From contig NZ_CP009286.1 in NCBI RefSeq assembly GCF_000758685.1, positions 2,014,501 through 2,078,500 of the forward strand: a DNA stretch of 64,000 nt, given 5' to 3'. The position numbers were made by a program, and so were the translations under genes. Shown here piece after piece: positions 31,061 to 38,939 of the stretch. Position 1 is the first letter of the stretch. Every line of letters starts with the position of its first letter. Below the pieces are notes generated by a model, which saw only the letters and a program-made list of their open reading frames with translations, did not search any database and had not been told where the DNA came from. This DNA comes from Paenibacillus stellifer (GTDB lineage Bacteria; Bacillota; Bacilli; Paenibacillales; Paenibacillaceae).

Positions 31061-31276
31061 GTCAGGTAATCGGTAGAGATATTTAGTGCGTCGGCTATGC
31101 GCATTAGATTCTTATGTCTAGGTTCAAACTTTCCTTCGATCCAGCGTTCAACTGTGGAGGTCGAAACGCCAGTGATCTGGGAAAGCAAACGAGCGTCAAT
31201 TCCGCGATTTTCCATAGTGGCCACTAACCGCTTTGAAAAACCGTCTTCAAAAAAGAAGAAAAAGAAGAAGACGCAT
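31048..31276 (-). pseudogene. XRE-family regulator with broken 5' end
   Basis: Minus-strand frame reads ...FFFFEDGFSKRLVATMENRG, IDARLLSQITGVSTSTVERW, EGKFEPRHKNLMRIADALN, then ISTDYLTGRT and stop at 31048. That is a full helix-turn-helix domain. No start codon is in frame before FFFFED. The only well-placed ATG (31276, after GAAGGGAGTG) is in another frame and ends in TGA after a long T/C tract. A slip in the CTTCTTT tract would restore the fusion. A short form could start at GTG 31224 or ATG 31215 but would lose helix 1. This accounts for most of 31004-31372. Confidence 0.6.
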
Positions 31277-31372
31277 CACTCCCTTCTGCCCGGAAGATTC
31301 CGCCTTGATACGACGAGACAATACCAGTATTCGACAGCTTAAGTATGAAACCCTACGAAGGAGTGATAACAC

Positions 31373-31675
31373 GTGAAAATAACGGTCAACATGCTGCGGA
31401 GCGTCTGCGCATTTTACCTGGCTCTCCGTGATGTCGCAGAGGCAGAGGGGCTGCAGCAGGCTCGGGCGAACGCCCAGCGGGGATACGAGCAGTACCGTGA
31501 TCTGCTGCTCGAAGCATACGAAAAACGGCCATCCGGGGTAGGAGCCGGACGGCCGCACACATGGAAAATCACATTTAAAGCAAGAGTACCACGGACTGGG
31601 GGTGATAGCAATGCCGCGCATCACATCCCCGGATCGTACGGAGCTGCGCCTGCGACTCCGCCGGCTATACCTTAA
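31373..31675 (+). CDS. Small early phage protein
   Basis: 100 residues from GTG 31373 with GAAGGAG upstream. The first 60 residues are helical and charged (SVCAFYLALRDVAEAEGLQQ, then YRDLLLEAYEKRP). The C-terminus overlaps the next gene by 65 nt, so its last 20 residues may be non-functional. No family recognised. Confidence 0.5.
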   Translation: MKITVNMLRSVCAFYLALRDVAEAEGLQQARANAQRGYEQYRDLLLEAYEKRPSGVGAGRPHTWKITFKARVPRTGGDSNAAHHIPGSYGAAPATPPAIP

Positions 31676-31835
31676 GCAGTCCGCCTACTACCAGGAACAC
31701 CGCTCTCGGTCAGAAGAGATTGAGAGCGATATTACCGAGACCCGGAGGCAGCTTAAAGCCGAGGATGCAAGTTCGATCCATCCGGACCCGCCAAAGAAAA
31801 AGAGCTTCAAGCGGAAGAAGAAGGCCAAGAAATGA
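31611..31835 (+). CDS. Small basic phage protein
   Basis: 74 residues from ATG 31611 after GGGGGTGATAG. Helical, Arg-rich N-terminal part (RTELRLRLRRLYLKQSAYYQ) and a Lys-rich tail (KKKSFKRKKKAKK), suggesting nucleic-acid binding. Overlaps the next gene by 4 nt (ATGA). Confidence 0.55.
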   Translation: MPRITSPDRTELRLRLRRLYLKQSAYYQEHRSRSEEIESDITETRRQLKAEDASSIHPDPPKKKSFKRKKKAKK

Positions 31836-32236
31836 CGGATCAACAGCTGCAACAGTACATCGATGATATCCGTTCTTTCCGCCTTCAGGCTGAAGCCTAC
31901 GACGAGGACGCGCCTGGCGCCATGGTTGAGATTGTCCGGTTACTCACAGCCGCTCACATGTACATGGGCCGGATATCGGCTCATATGGACGCCGAGTACG
32001 CCCGGCTTCACGCCTTGCGCCAGAACACCCACGCACTCACCAAGGCACAAGCGCCTAAAGGGGATAAGACACTGGCCGCCGAGCTGGCGGTAATGGATCT
32101 CCGGACGCAAGAGGCAGAAGCCTACGGCCGTAAGATGCTATGGCGCAATGAACTTGATTCTGTCCGGGAGAAGATTTACGAGCTGCGCATGAGAGTGCGC
32201 CAAGATATGCACATAGGGGGCGGTGTAAACGGATAG
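31832..32236 (+). CDS. Early phage protein, helical, unknown
   Basis: 134 residues, almost entirely helical and coiled-coil-like (QQLQQYIDDIRSFRLQAEAY to the C-terminal WRNELDSVREKIYELRMRVR). Translationally coupled to the previous gene. Function not recognised. Confidence 0.55.
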   Translation: MTDQQLQQYIDDIRSFRLQAEAYDEDAPGAMVEIVRLLTAAHMYMGRISAHMDAEYARLHALRQNTHALTKAQAPKGDKTLAAELAVMDLRTQEAEAYGRKMLWRNELDSVREKIYELRMRVRQDMHIGGGVNG

Positions 32237-32405
32237 ACGAGAGAGGAAAGTCCCAACCCTCGAAGAGCTTCGAGCAGAGAGGGACAAGCTCTTTTTTCGG
32301 GCCATGAATCTGCCGGTGTGGACACGCGACCGGAGACGATATGACCGGATTGTTCGGGCCATCAAGTTTTTAGAAAAGGACGGTGGATCAGATGGGAAAC
32401 TTTGA
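32229..32405 (+). CDS. Short phage ORF with unresolved start
   Basis: An open frame of 58 codons reads ERKVPTLEELRAERDKLFFR, then AMNLPVWTRDRRRYDRIVRA, IKFLEKDGGSDGKL. The composition is protein-like along its whole length, but the only ATG is internal (32304), giving 33 residues. A stop (32226-32228) precedes the open part. Either an unusual start or an old frameshift is involved. Overlaps the next gene. Confidence 0.4.
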   Translation, partial: TDRRERKVPTLEELRAERDKLFFRAMNLPVWTRDRRRYDRIVRAIKFLEKDGGSDGKL

Positions 32406-32778
32406 ATTTCTACCCTGCCCCAAGCCACAGCACAGCCGTCGCAAGCCCAAACGCGGCCAGCATACCCGAATCACGAACAAGGCCAGCAAGGAGGCAAAAC
32501 GCCGGGCCTCTGCCGGCACTGGATATCTTTGCTGCGAGCGCTGCGGCGTCAGCGTACCGAAAGGCTGGTTCGAGCGCGCCCATGCCGTTAACGCCAGCCA
32601 AGGGGGCGGCGGCAGCAAGCCGTGGGATATCCTCGTCCTTTGCGGACCCAGCACCGAGACGGGGACTTGCCACCATTGGGCAGACAACACGGCTGAAGGC
32701 AGGAAATGGCGGCGGGCCAAGCAAGGTGAACTCATTCTTTACTACACGGCCGGGGAAGGCCGGAAATATTGGAAGTAG
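32392..32778 (+). CDS. HNH-like Cys/His phage protein
   Basis: 128 residues. CERCGVSVPKG, then FERAHAVNASQGG and ILVLCGPSTETGTCHHWADN place Cys pairs and His residues like an HNH nuclease with structural zinc. The N-terminus is very basic. An upstream GTG at 32383 is also possible. Role in replication or recombination is inferred from position before the initiator gene. Confidence 0.6.
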   Translation: MGNFEFLPCPKPQHSRRKPKRGQHTRITNKASKEAKRRASAGTGYLCCERCGVSVPKGWFERAHAVNASQGGGGSKPWDILVLCGPSTETGTCHHWADNTAEGRKWRRAKQGELILYYTAGEGRKYWK

Positions 32779-32786
32779 GGCGCGTA

Positions 32787-32881
32787 GCGTGTCCGCCGGA
32801 CGTCCGGCGGACATCCAGCGGATAACAACCGGACATCGTGCGGATGTCCATGGGATGTCCGGGAAAAGTCCGGGCATGTCC
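32787..32881. repeat. Iteron array A upstream of the replication gene
   Basis: Octamers of the GGAYRTCC type recur every 11 bp at 32787, 32798, 32809, 32820, 32831, 32842, 32853, 32864 and about 32874. The best copies are GGACGTCC, GGACATCC and GGATGTCC; 32820 is degenerate. 32791-32812 is a perfect 22-bp palindrome. It lies between the HNH-like gene and the initiator and is a candidate replication origin or initiator autoregulation site. Confidence 0.72.
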
Positions 32882-32907
32882 AAGTAGGGAGCGGGTGAAC
32901 AGCATTA

Positions 32908-34020
32908 ATGTTATGGATAAAGAGCTATCAGGCGACCGACAGAGACCCCAAAACACGCAAGCTTTGCCGCGCAACCGGCATGGACACCCCGACCGCCGTG
33001 GGGTCCCTGCACATGTTTTGGTGGTGGGCTCTGGATTGGGCGCCTAATGGAGACATCAGCCAGTACGAGGCTATCGATATTGCCGAAGCGGTTCATTTCG
33101 GCGGTGATCCGGAAGTGCTTCTTGCCGCCTTAATCGATGCGGGATATGTGGCAAAAACCATGGAGGGACGCGAGATTGTTGACTGGCATGAGATCGGCGG
33201 CCAGATCATCGAGGCCCGGAAAAAGGATGCTCAACGCAAGGCAGACGCCAGAAGGAAGCGGGAGGAGAAAAAGGGGAATCCGCAGGATGTCCAACGGAAG
33301 TCCGAAGGACATCCTGCGGACATCCATGAGACATCCAGCGGAGTTCCGCCAGATGTCCACTCTATAGATAAAGATTTAGATATAGAGAAAGATTTAGATT
33401 TACAAAAAGATTCAAAGATACACGGTCATGCAGACCAACAACCAGACCCAAACCAAGATCAAGACCCGAAATCCGAACCGACCGCCGACAAACCGGCAGC
33501 GCCGGACGAGCCAGGCGAACCGGAAAAACCGGGTAAAAAGGGGCGGAAAAAGCCGGAATACGCGCCAGACAGCCTGTACATGCGCATGGCGATGCATTTT
33601 AAGGCGCAGCTGGATGCGCTGGCAAAGGCCGAAGGGGTAGAGACACTGATTCCGAGGGCCAACATGCAGAGCTGGGCCGATGACATGCGGAAATTGGTGG
33701 AGCTGGACCGCCAGAAGGATCAACAGCAGATAGCTGCCGTCATGGAATGGGTAGTCACGGACCGGTTTTGGCGGAAAAACGTTCTGAGCGCCGAGACGTT
33801 CCGCGAAAAATACTCAACTTTACTCATCCAGATGAACGAGTCGAAGCGGAATCCTGCGACGAATAAGGGTTCCGGCGGCGGGGCGGGCGGAAAACCGAAA
33901 ATCGAAATGGCAGTAGATGACGGCCAGACGGGCGCCGTATCCGAAGAAGAGTTTGCCGAAATGATGCGTTTGGCCAACGAAATCAAGGACCGTAAGGCAC
34001 AGGAGGCGGGTCGGAAATGA
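32908..34020 (+). CDS. Phage replication initiator (replisome organiser type)
   Basis: 370 residues. The N-terminal winged-helix domain (WIKSYQATDRDPKTRKLCRA, then GSLHMFWWWALDWAPNGDIS) matches phage replisome organiser/DnaD-like initiators. Residues 105-150 form a basic linker made of three 11-residue repeats (NPQDVQRKSEG, HPADIHETSSG, VPPDVHSIDKD) because the DNA is iteron array B. A polar Pro/Glu/Asp/Gln linker (about 160-215) joins a C-terminal helical domain (MRMAMHFKAQLDALAKAEGV). Start ATG 32908, weak GGGAG site. It should bind the iterons and load host helicase. Confidence 0.8.
   Translation: MLWIKSYQATDRDPKTRKLCRATGMDTPTAVGSLHMFWWWALDWAPNGDISQYEAIDIAEAVHFGGDPEVLLAALIDAGYVAKTMEGREIVDWHEIGGQIIEARKKDAQRKADARRKREEKKGNPQDVQRKSEGHPADIHETSSGVPPDVHSIDKDLDIEKDLDLQKDSKIHGHADQQPDPNQDQDPKSEPTADKPAAPDEPGEPEKPGKKGRKKPEYAPDSLYMRMAMHFKAQLDALAKAEGVETLIPRANMQSWADDMRKLVELDRQKDQQQIAAVMEWVVTDRFWRKNVLSAETFREKYSTLLIQMNESKRNPATNKGSGGGAGGKPKIEMAVDDGQTGAVSEEEFAEMMRLANEIKDRKAQEAGRK
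33274..33358. repeat. Iteron array B inside the replication gene
   Basis: Eight octamers with exact 11-bp spacing begin at 33274, 33285, 33296, 33307, 33318, 33329, 33340 and 33351. Consensus GGANRTCC; exact GGATGTCC at 33285 and GGACATCC at 33307 and 33318. They encode a three-fold 11-residue repeat. An origin inside the initiator gene is common in Firmicute phages. Confidence 0.78.
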
Positions 34021-34721
34021 GCTACCTTTCCCGGGGCCGACACTGGCACTATTGCCCCTGTGGCTGGGAAGGTAAGGCACCCAAGCCAGTCCGGAGGAGA
34101 GGCAAGGACGTTATCCTATGCCCGGCCTGCGAAGGCGACGAGATAAAGCCCATGCCAGCGCGAGAACTGCCGGGGCACTGCTTTTGCTGCGGGCAGACAA
34201 GCTTCAAGCTCTTATATATCGATCATGTGATGATCCGCGAATGCCGCGTCTGCGGCGCAAAATTTAACTTAGACACGCTCCAGGCGTGGATATGGGAGGT
34301 ACCGAGAATGGATGAAGCTGTTAAGAAGTTGAAGGATGAAATGGAGAAGGCCAAGGACAACCCCTTTGTGCAGCTGATCGGGAATTACCTCCTGCAGCTG
34401 CTCGAAACCAATCCTGCCACAGCTGAGAAGATTGTGGCCGAGAAGAAGACGATTTCCGGTAGTCTGGATGCCATGAAATCAGCAGCCCAGAAGAAGGCTG
34501 TCAAGGGCATGGCAATGTTGACGGATGAAGAGGGGTACACCGAGGTCCGGAAATATTACGGCATCGAGGGCTCTGCTCAGGCGATCGTTGTTCCGGCCGC
34601 ACCAGTCGCCCCGCCTGCTGACCCGCCTGCTGACCCGCCGGCAGCGACCCCAACACCGCCCGCTCCTGACAAGAGCCTCGGCGTTGATCTTGACGACCTT
34701 CTGGCCGGATTCGGATTGTAA
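34017..34721 (+). CDS. PcfK-like protein with zinc-ribbon N-terminus
   Basis: 234 residues. Zinc-ribbon-like Cys pairs (YCPCGW, LCPACEG, HCFCCG, CRVCGA) occupy about 1-90. The helical PcfK-like core is at about 100-180 (LIGNYLLQLLETNPATAEKI, then KKAVKGMAMLTDEEGYTEVR). A Pro/Ala linker and a short DDLLAGFGL tail follow. PcfK and PcfJ are neighbours on the conjugative plasmid pCF10 with unknown biochemical role. Overlaps the initiator gene by 4 nt. Confidence 0.65.
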   Translation: MSYLSRGRHWHYCPCGWEGKAPKPVRRRGKDVILCPACEGDEIKPMPARELPGHCFCCGQTSFKLLYIDHVMIRECRVCGAKFNLDTLQAWIWEVPRMDEAVKKLKDEMEKAKDNPFVQLIGNYLLQLLETNPATAEKIVAEKKTISGSLDAMKSAAQKKAVKGMAMLTDEEGYTEVRKYYGIEGSAQAIVVPAAPVAPPADPPADPPAATPTPPAPDKSLGVDLDDLLAGFGL

Positions 34722-34732
34722 GGAGGATCATG

Positions 34733-36268
34733 ATGGAGTACCAGGAATTCAAGACGCACCTCCCTGCCGCGCACAGTCAGGAGCTCCAGGATTATGTAAC
34801 CGATACAGTGATGTTGGACAGCCGGTATCTATTCTTTAACCAAAAGCGCGGCATACAGACCGCCTACTGCACCCACTGTGGAAAGACCCATGTACCAGAT
34901 TCCATGCTTAAGCACAAGCAGCTGGTACGAGCGACTTGCCCTCATTGCAAATCGGTCTGTCGGGTACAGGCAGCCTGGATGGGGCGCAGTTACATGAGGG
35001 ATAGAGCCGTATTCGTCTGGTACGAGCGCTCTCTTGTCGATCCGCAAGCCATCACGGCGCAGGTCATATCTGCCCACTGGGATTACAGCGGTGATTTCCG
35101 GCAGGTGAAAAAAGAGCTCTCTTGCAGTCATGAATACCTATTTGCTCCGAGAAAGAGTCTGTACTTTGGGTATCAAAGAAAGCGTCTGAGTGCTTATAGC
35201 GCATTCGATCGTCATTTTTCTGGTTTTTGTAATTACCCACGATTCATGAGTAAAGAAAATATCGAGCGGGCCGTTACCGGAACTCCATTCCAGTATTCGA
35301 CATGGGAGAAATACACTCGCTACAAGAACTCTGAATACGTATCCGACATGACAGAATTCTTCGATCTCGCTGCACGGTATCCGTGCATTGAATACCTAAC
35401 TAAAGGCGGATTCGGGCAGTTCATTTGGGCTAAGCTCTACAAACATAACACTTGGGGGGCAATAAGTTGGAATGCCGGTACCTTGCCGAAAGTCCTGCGT
35501 TTGTCCAAAGCCGAACTGAGAGAGGCGCGCGCTCTCGGGGTAGAGATAACCCCAAAGCAATTGAGGTTCTACCAGATCCAGCGCAAAGCTGGGCGAAAGG
35601 TTTCGCTTTCCGAGGCAGTTATCTTGGCTGATATCAGCGAAGGGTACTACGAAGGATTCTACCAGTCATTCGTCAAGTTGGCCGACGAACAGACTGTGTT
35701 GCGGTACATGCTGAAGCAAATCCGGAATGGGCATTACAAAACGGTAACATCAATGCTCACTGACTGGAAGGATTACCGGGATGAATGCAAGCAGCTCCGA
35801 ATGAACATCAGGGAGGAAAGGTATCTGTTTCCGAATGATCTCCGGAAAGCTCATGCCGAGACATCCAAAAAGATCAAGTTCAAACGTGATAAGAAGTTGG
35901 ACAACAAAATCAAGAGCCGGCTTCCTGAGCTGAACAAATTCCGGTATGAGAACGGCGTTTTCCTAATCCGGCCGGCGGCGTCTTCAGAGGAACTATTCGA
36001 CGAAGGGGCGTTGCAGAAGATTTGCATTGGTGGGTACACGGGAAATTACGCTACCGGGAAAACGGATTTGTTCTTTATCCGGCAGAAGTCAGAGCCCGAA
36101 AAGCCATTCTATGCCGTGGAGATATCCGGCGGAGTCATTCGGCAATGCCGAGGAAGAGGGAACTGTGAAGCAACGCCAGAGGTCCAGGCCTTCGTTGAGT
36201 CGTTTAAAGAACGGTTTCTGAATAAAACAAGTAAATCCAAAACCAAAACACAGGGGGTAGCAGTATGA
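34733..36268 (+). CDS. PcfJ-like protein
   Basis: 511 residues from ATG 34733 after AAGGAGGATC. An N-terminal Cys4 element (YCTHCGK, then TCPHCKS) precedes a long helical middle. The C-terminal PcfJ signature is FLIRPAASSEELFDEGALQK, then GGYTGNYATGKTDLFFIRQK, FYAVEISGGVIRQCRGRGN. The usual ALHHCVGGY block reads ALQKICIGGY here. The family is thought to be a nucleic-acid enzyme related to plasmid/phage DNA processing, but no activity is established. Confidence 0.72.
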   Translation: MEYQEFKTHLPAAHSQELQDYVTDTVMLDSRYLFFNQKRGIQTAYCTHCGKTHVPDSMLKHKQLVRATCPHCKSVCRVQAAWMGRSYMRDRAVFVWYERSLVDPQAITAQVISAHWDYSGDFRQVKKELSCSHEYLFAPRKSLYFGYQRKRLSAYSAFDRHFSGFCNYPRFMSKENIERAVTGTPFQYSTWEKYTRYKNSEYVSDMTEFFDLAARYPCIEYLTKGGFGQFIWAKLYKHNTWGAISWNAGTLPKVLRLSKAELREARALGVEITPKQLRFYQIQRKAGRKVSLSEAVILADISEGYYEGFYQSFVKLADEQTVLRYMLKQIRNGHYKTVTSMLTDWKDYRDECKQLRMNIREERYLFPNDLRKAHAETSKKIKFKRDKKLDNKIKSRLPELNKFRYENGVFLIRPAASSEELFDEGALQKICIGGYTGNYATGKTDLFFIRQKSEPEKPFYAVEISGGVIRQCRGRGNCEATPEVQAFVESFKERFLNKTSKSKTKTQGVAV

Positions 36269-37260
36269 ACCAGGTGTCCTTACGGACGGCTGACGTGATC
36301 GCCGTCGAAATCAACAGCATCAAGGAACAGACCCAACGGATTATGCTCCAGGCAAGTATCGAGATCGGCCGCCGGCTGGTAGAGGCCAAAGGCATGATCG
36401 AGTTTGGGCAATGGGGGAACTGGCTGGCCGACTCTGTCGATTACAGCCAAAGCACTGCGAATAATCTCATGCGCATTTTCGAAGAGTACGGATCGGACCA
36501 GCTCACCTTGTTTGGGGAAAATGCAAAATCCGAAGCGCTTGGAAGTTTGACCTACACGCAGGCGGTCGCTTTGCTCGGCATTCCGTCCGAGGAGCGCGAG
36601 ACATTCGCTACCGAAAACCATGTCGAGGACATGTCCACTCGGGAGCTCCAGGACGCAGTCAAGGCCCACAAGCAGGCGGTGAAAGACAAGGAGGCAGCTG
36701 AGAAGGTGGCGGCCGCAGCGGAAAAAACCGCCGAGAAAGAGCGCAAGGCCCGCGAGAAGCTGGAGAAGCAACAAGCCGACCATGCGGCCATTGTACAACG
36801 GCTTCAGGATCAGCTGGATGCTGCACAAGCGGCGTCGGACTCCGGGGACGATGGAGCGGCGGCTGAAGCGCAAGAAGCCGCTGCTGAGTTGCAGGAATCC
36901 CTTGCCAAGTCTAATGAGCAACTGATCGAGTCGCAACGACGGATCAAGGAGCTTGAAGAAGAACTGAAGGCCAAGCCGGTTGATGTGACAACCGCAACAG
37001 CATATGAAACACCTCCGGAGGTACTGCAAGAGCTGGAGCAGCTCCGCAAGAAAGCAGCATCCAACACAGTAGAAGACGTCGCCTTGTTCAAGGCCCATAT
37101 CAAGACGGCCGGGGATGGCTTCAACGCCGCGCTGAATACGATCAATACCATCAAGGCCAAAGACCCGGAGGTTGCCGCGAAGTGCATCGCGGTATTAACG
37201 GCAACCATCGAAAGAATGCAGAAAATGCTGGTAGTCGTTCAAAAGGACTCTGAGGAGTAA
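36265..37260 (+). CDS. DUF3102-like coiled-coil phage protein
   Basis: 331 residues. The N-terminal DUF3102 domain (IEIGRRLVEAKGMIEFGQWG, then NWLADSVDYSQSTANNLMRI) resembles ParB/KorB-like DNA-binding helices. A long Ala/Glu/Lys coiled coil (about 125-250) and a C-terminal helix pair follow. Common in replication regions of Firmicute phages and mobile elements; role unknown. Overlaps pcfJ by 4 nt. Confidence 0.72.
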   Translation: MNQVSLRTADVIAVEINSIKEQTQRIMLQASIEIGRRLVEAKGMIEFGQWGNWLADSVDYSQSTANNLMRIFEEYGSDQLTLFGENAKSEALGSLTYTQAVALLGIPSEERETFATENHVEDMSTRELQDAVKAHKQAVKDKEAAEKVAAAAEKTAEKERKAREKLEKQQADHAAIVQRLQDQLDAAQAASDSGDDGAAAEAQEAAAELQESLAKSNEQLIESQRRIKELEEELKAKPVDVTTATAYETPPEVLQELEQLRKKAASNTVEDVALFKAHIKTAGDGFNAALNTINTIKAKDPEVAAKCIAVLTATIERMQKMLVVVQKDSEE

Positions 37261-37649
37261 TGTTCTTCTTCTTTGAAGATGACCCCGCCTCCAGGCTGGC
37301 GGCGCTGTTCTACCCATCCCGCATATTGGGGTGGGTTCATACCTACAGCTGGGGATGGGGAGACGTGGATTACGCCGTGGTTGTGGAGTCGTCGGATGGT
37401 ATGTACGTCCACCACGCTACACTTGGTCAACAGGATCGCCAGGAGTGTATCGCCAGGAACGACTTCACCCCTTCCAGCCTGGACTATTACAACCGGAAGG
37501 GGTGGGTGTGGTCCAGCGAAGAGGACAAACTGCGGGTCTATGAGGCAGCACGGCGAAATCACGCTGATGACCTCCGGAAGATCCATTTTGACTCAAATCA
37601 CAGAGCAGCCATGAGAAAGGGGAATAGACATGGCAAGCGACAAGCATAA
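37260..37649 (+). CDS. Unknown phage protein with MFFFFED start
   Basis: 129 residues; the ATG overlaps the last base of the previous stop. It begins with Met-Phe4-Glu-Asp, like 38767. Then come GWVHTYSWGWGDVDYAVVVE and a charged C-terminus. No signal peptide or family recognised. Overlaps the MmcB-like gene by 20 nt. Confidence 0.5.
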   Translation: MFFFFEDDPASRLAALFYPSRILGWVHTYSWGWGDVDYAVVVESSDGMYVHHATLGQQDRQECIARNDFTPSSLDYYNRKGWVWSSEEDKLRVYEAARRNHADDLRKIHFDSNHRAAMRKGNRHGKRQA

Positions 37650-38460
37650 AGTAAGGGCGGATATGGTGAAGAAAGCCTTGGCCGATAAACACAAGGACGA
37701 TTTTTTTCTGACCGAAGTGAAGGATGGTCCGACCCACTCGGTCCGCCATCACCTGAAAATGGATGCCATGGCGATCCGCAAGAGCTGGAGCAAACCGCTG
37801 ATATCCGGCTATGAGGTGAAGGTAGAAAGATCCGACTTCGTTCGGGACGACAAATGGATGGGCTACCTCGGCATGTGCCATGAGTTCTCATTCGTCTGCC
37901 CGAAGGGGTTGATTGAACCAGCGGAGTTGCCGGAGCAAGTTGGCCTGATCTATTACAATCCGGAAACCAGGGCGCTGCACACCAAACGCAAAGCAGTTTA
38001 CCGATTGGTCGAGATCCCAGCCAACATGCTCATGTACATCATTATGAATCGGCTCGATAATGAACGGCACCCGTTCTTCAGCGACGAGAGAGAACGGATC
38101 GAAGCATACATCAAGGATAAAGGGGATCGCTATCATTTATCCGAGGGCTACAAACACAAAATCGCGGTTCAAGTAGCAGATCTGGAAAAGGAACTGTCGA
38201 AAATCCGCAGGCAGCATGAGCGATTTGATAAGACGCAAGCGGCTTATGACCGCCTGAAGACGGTAGCTGAAAAAGTCGGGTGTCACGGATGGTTCGGCGA
38301 TGCCTGGGTGGATGAGCTGGAACAAATGCTACTGGTTGGTGCGGTCAGTTCGGAAGTGCGCTATGCCGTCGAATCGATTGAACGAAGTGTAATTCGTCTG
38401 CGTGAAGCGATGGGCGAACAAGTAGAAGAGGAGTGTGTAACTGATGGAACTGGCAGTTAA
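37630..38460 (+). CDS. MmcB-like PD-(D/E)XK-type protein
   Basis: 276 residues. The N-terminal half carries MDAMAIRKSWSKPLISGYEV and EVKVERSDFVRDDKW, with the Asp and Glu-x-Lys spacing of a PD-(D/E)XK nuclease fold as in the MmcB DNA repair family. A helical C-terminal half (about 170-276, including a coiled coil) is phage-specific. AGAAAGGGG precedes the ATG. Possibly a repair or recombination nuclease; activity unproven. Confidence 0.65.
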   Translation: MASDKHKVRADMVKKALADKHKDDFFLTEVKDGPTHSVRHHLKMDAMAIRKSWSKPLISGYEVKVERSDFVRDDKWMGYLGMCHEFSFVCPKGLIEPAELPEQVGLIYYNPETRALHTKRKAVYRLVEIPANMLMYIIMNRLDNERHPFFSDERERIEAYIKDKGDRYHLSEGYKHKIAVQVADLEKELSKIRRQHERFDKTQAAYDRLKTVAEKVGCHGWFGDAWVDELEQMLLVGAVSSEVRYAVESIERSVIRLREAMGEQVEEECVTDGTGS

Positions 38461-38755
38461 GGAATGGGTGTTCAACCCTGGGCTGAAGAATATGGTTGTT
38501 TCCGTCAACGGCCTGGACGAAGAAGGAGACAAGGTGAATATCAAGGGTCTGGTCGTCGAGGTAAAAGGCGACGCAATGGAAGTACGGAGCATTTATGATC
38601 CTCAGACACTCTCGACATTCTACCTGCACGAATTTGGCGAAGAACACGGTTTGAAGCTGGAAGCCTGGGACGCCGGGCCGACCGCATACGAGGTCTCCGA
38701 AGAATACCGCAACAGATGGGACGAAGAGGACGGCGCGGCACAGGACGCTTCCTGA
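38444..38755 (+). CDS. Small acidic phage protein
   Basis: 103 residues, acidic. The N-terminal 70 residues alternate like a beta-barrel (VKEWVFNPGLKNMVVSVNGL, then VNIKGLVVEVKGDAMEVRSI). The C-terminus is Glu/Asp-rich. GAAGAGGAG lies before the ATG, within the previous gene. Not recognised. Confidence 0.5.
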   Translation: MELAVKEWVFNPGLKNMVVSVNGLDEEGDKVNIKGLVVEVKGDAMEVRSIYDPQTLSTFYLHEFGEEHGLKLEAWDAGPTAYEVSEEYRNRWDEEDGAAQDAS

Positions 38756-38766
38756 TCGTTTTGCCG

Positions 38767-38937
38767 ATGTTCTTCTTTTTCGAAGAAAATTCGGTCCAAC
38801 GATGCGAAATCATTGATTACCGGGATATCTACGACAGGCTAAAGGACAAGCCGGCTGACAAGTGGACCAAGGAGATTGAGCTGTTCAGCCGGCTTTGGTA
38901 CTGGAAACAAAACGATAATCGACCACAGGGAGGATAA
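38767..38937 (+). CDS. 56-residue phage protein with MFFFFEE start
   Basis: Starts Met-Phe4-Glu-Glu, echoing 37260. The rest (VQRCEIIDYRDIYDRLKDKP, then ELFSRLWYWKQNDNRPQGG) is a small helical domain. No Shine-Dalgarno sequence is obvious before ATG 38767; a start at 38716 would add 17 Arg/Gly-rich residues. Unknown function. Confidence 0.45.
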   Translation: MFFFFEENSVQRCEIIDYRDIYDRLKDKPADKWTKEIELFSRLWYWKQNDNRPQGG

Positions 38938-38939
38938 CC

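Noticed and set aside
32787..33358. CRISPR array
   Set aside because: Units are 8-bp palindromes every 11 bp, far too short for CRISPR repeats and spacers, partly coding, with no cas genes. Iterons explain them better.
36280..37098. A 272-residue Leu/Cys-rich open frame antisense to the DUF3102 gene
   Set aside because: Leu and Cys runs are the complement of Glu/Lys/Ala coiled-coil codons; no start signal.
36265..37260. A ParB-type partition protein
   Set aside because: Only a weak helix-turn-helix resemblance; no ParB box motifs and no ParA neighbour. DUF3102 fits better.
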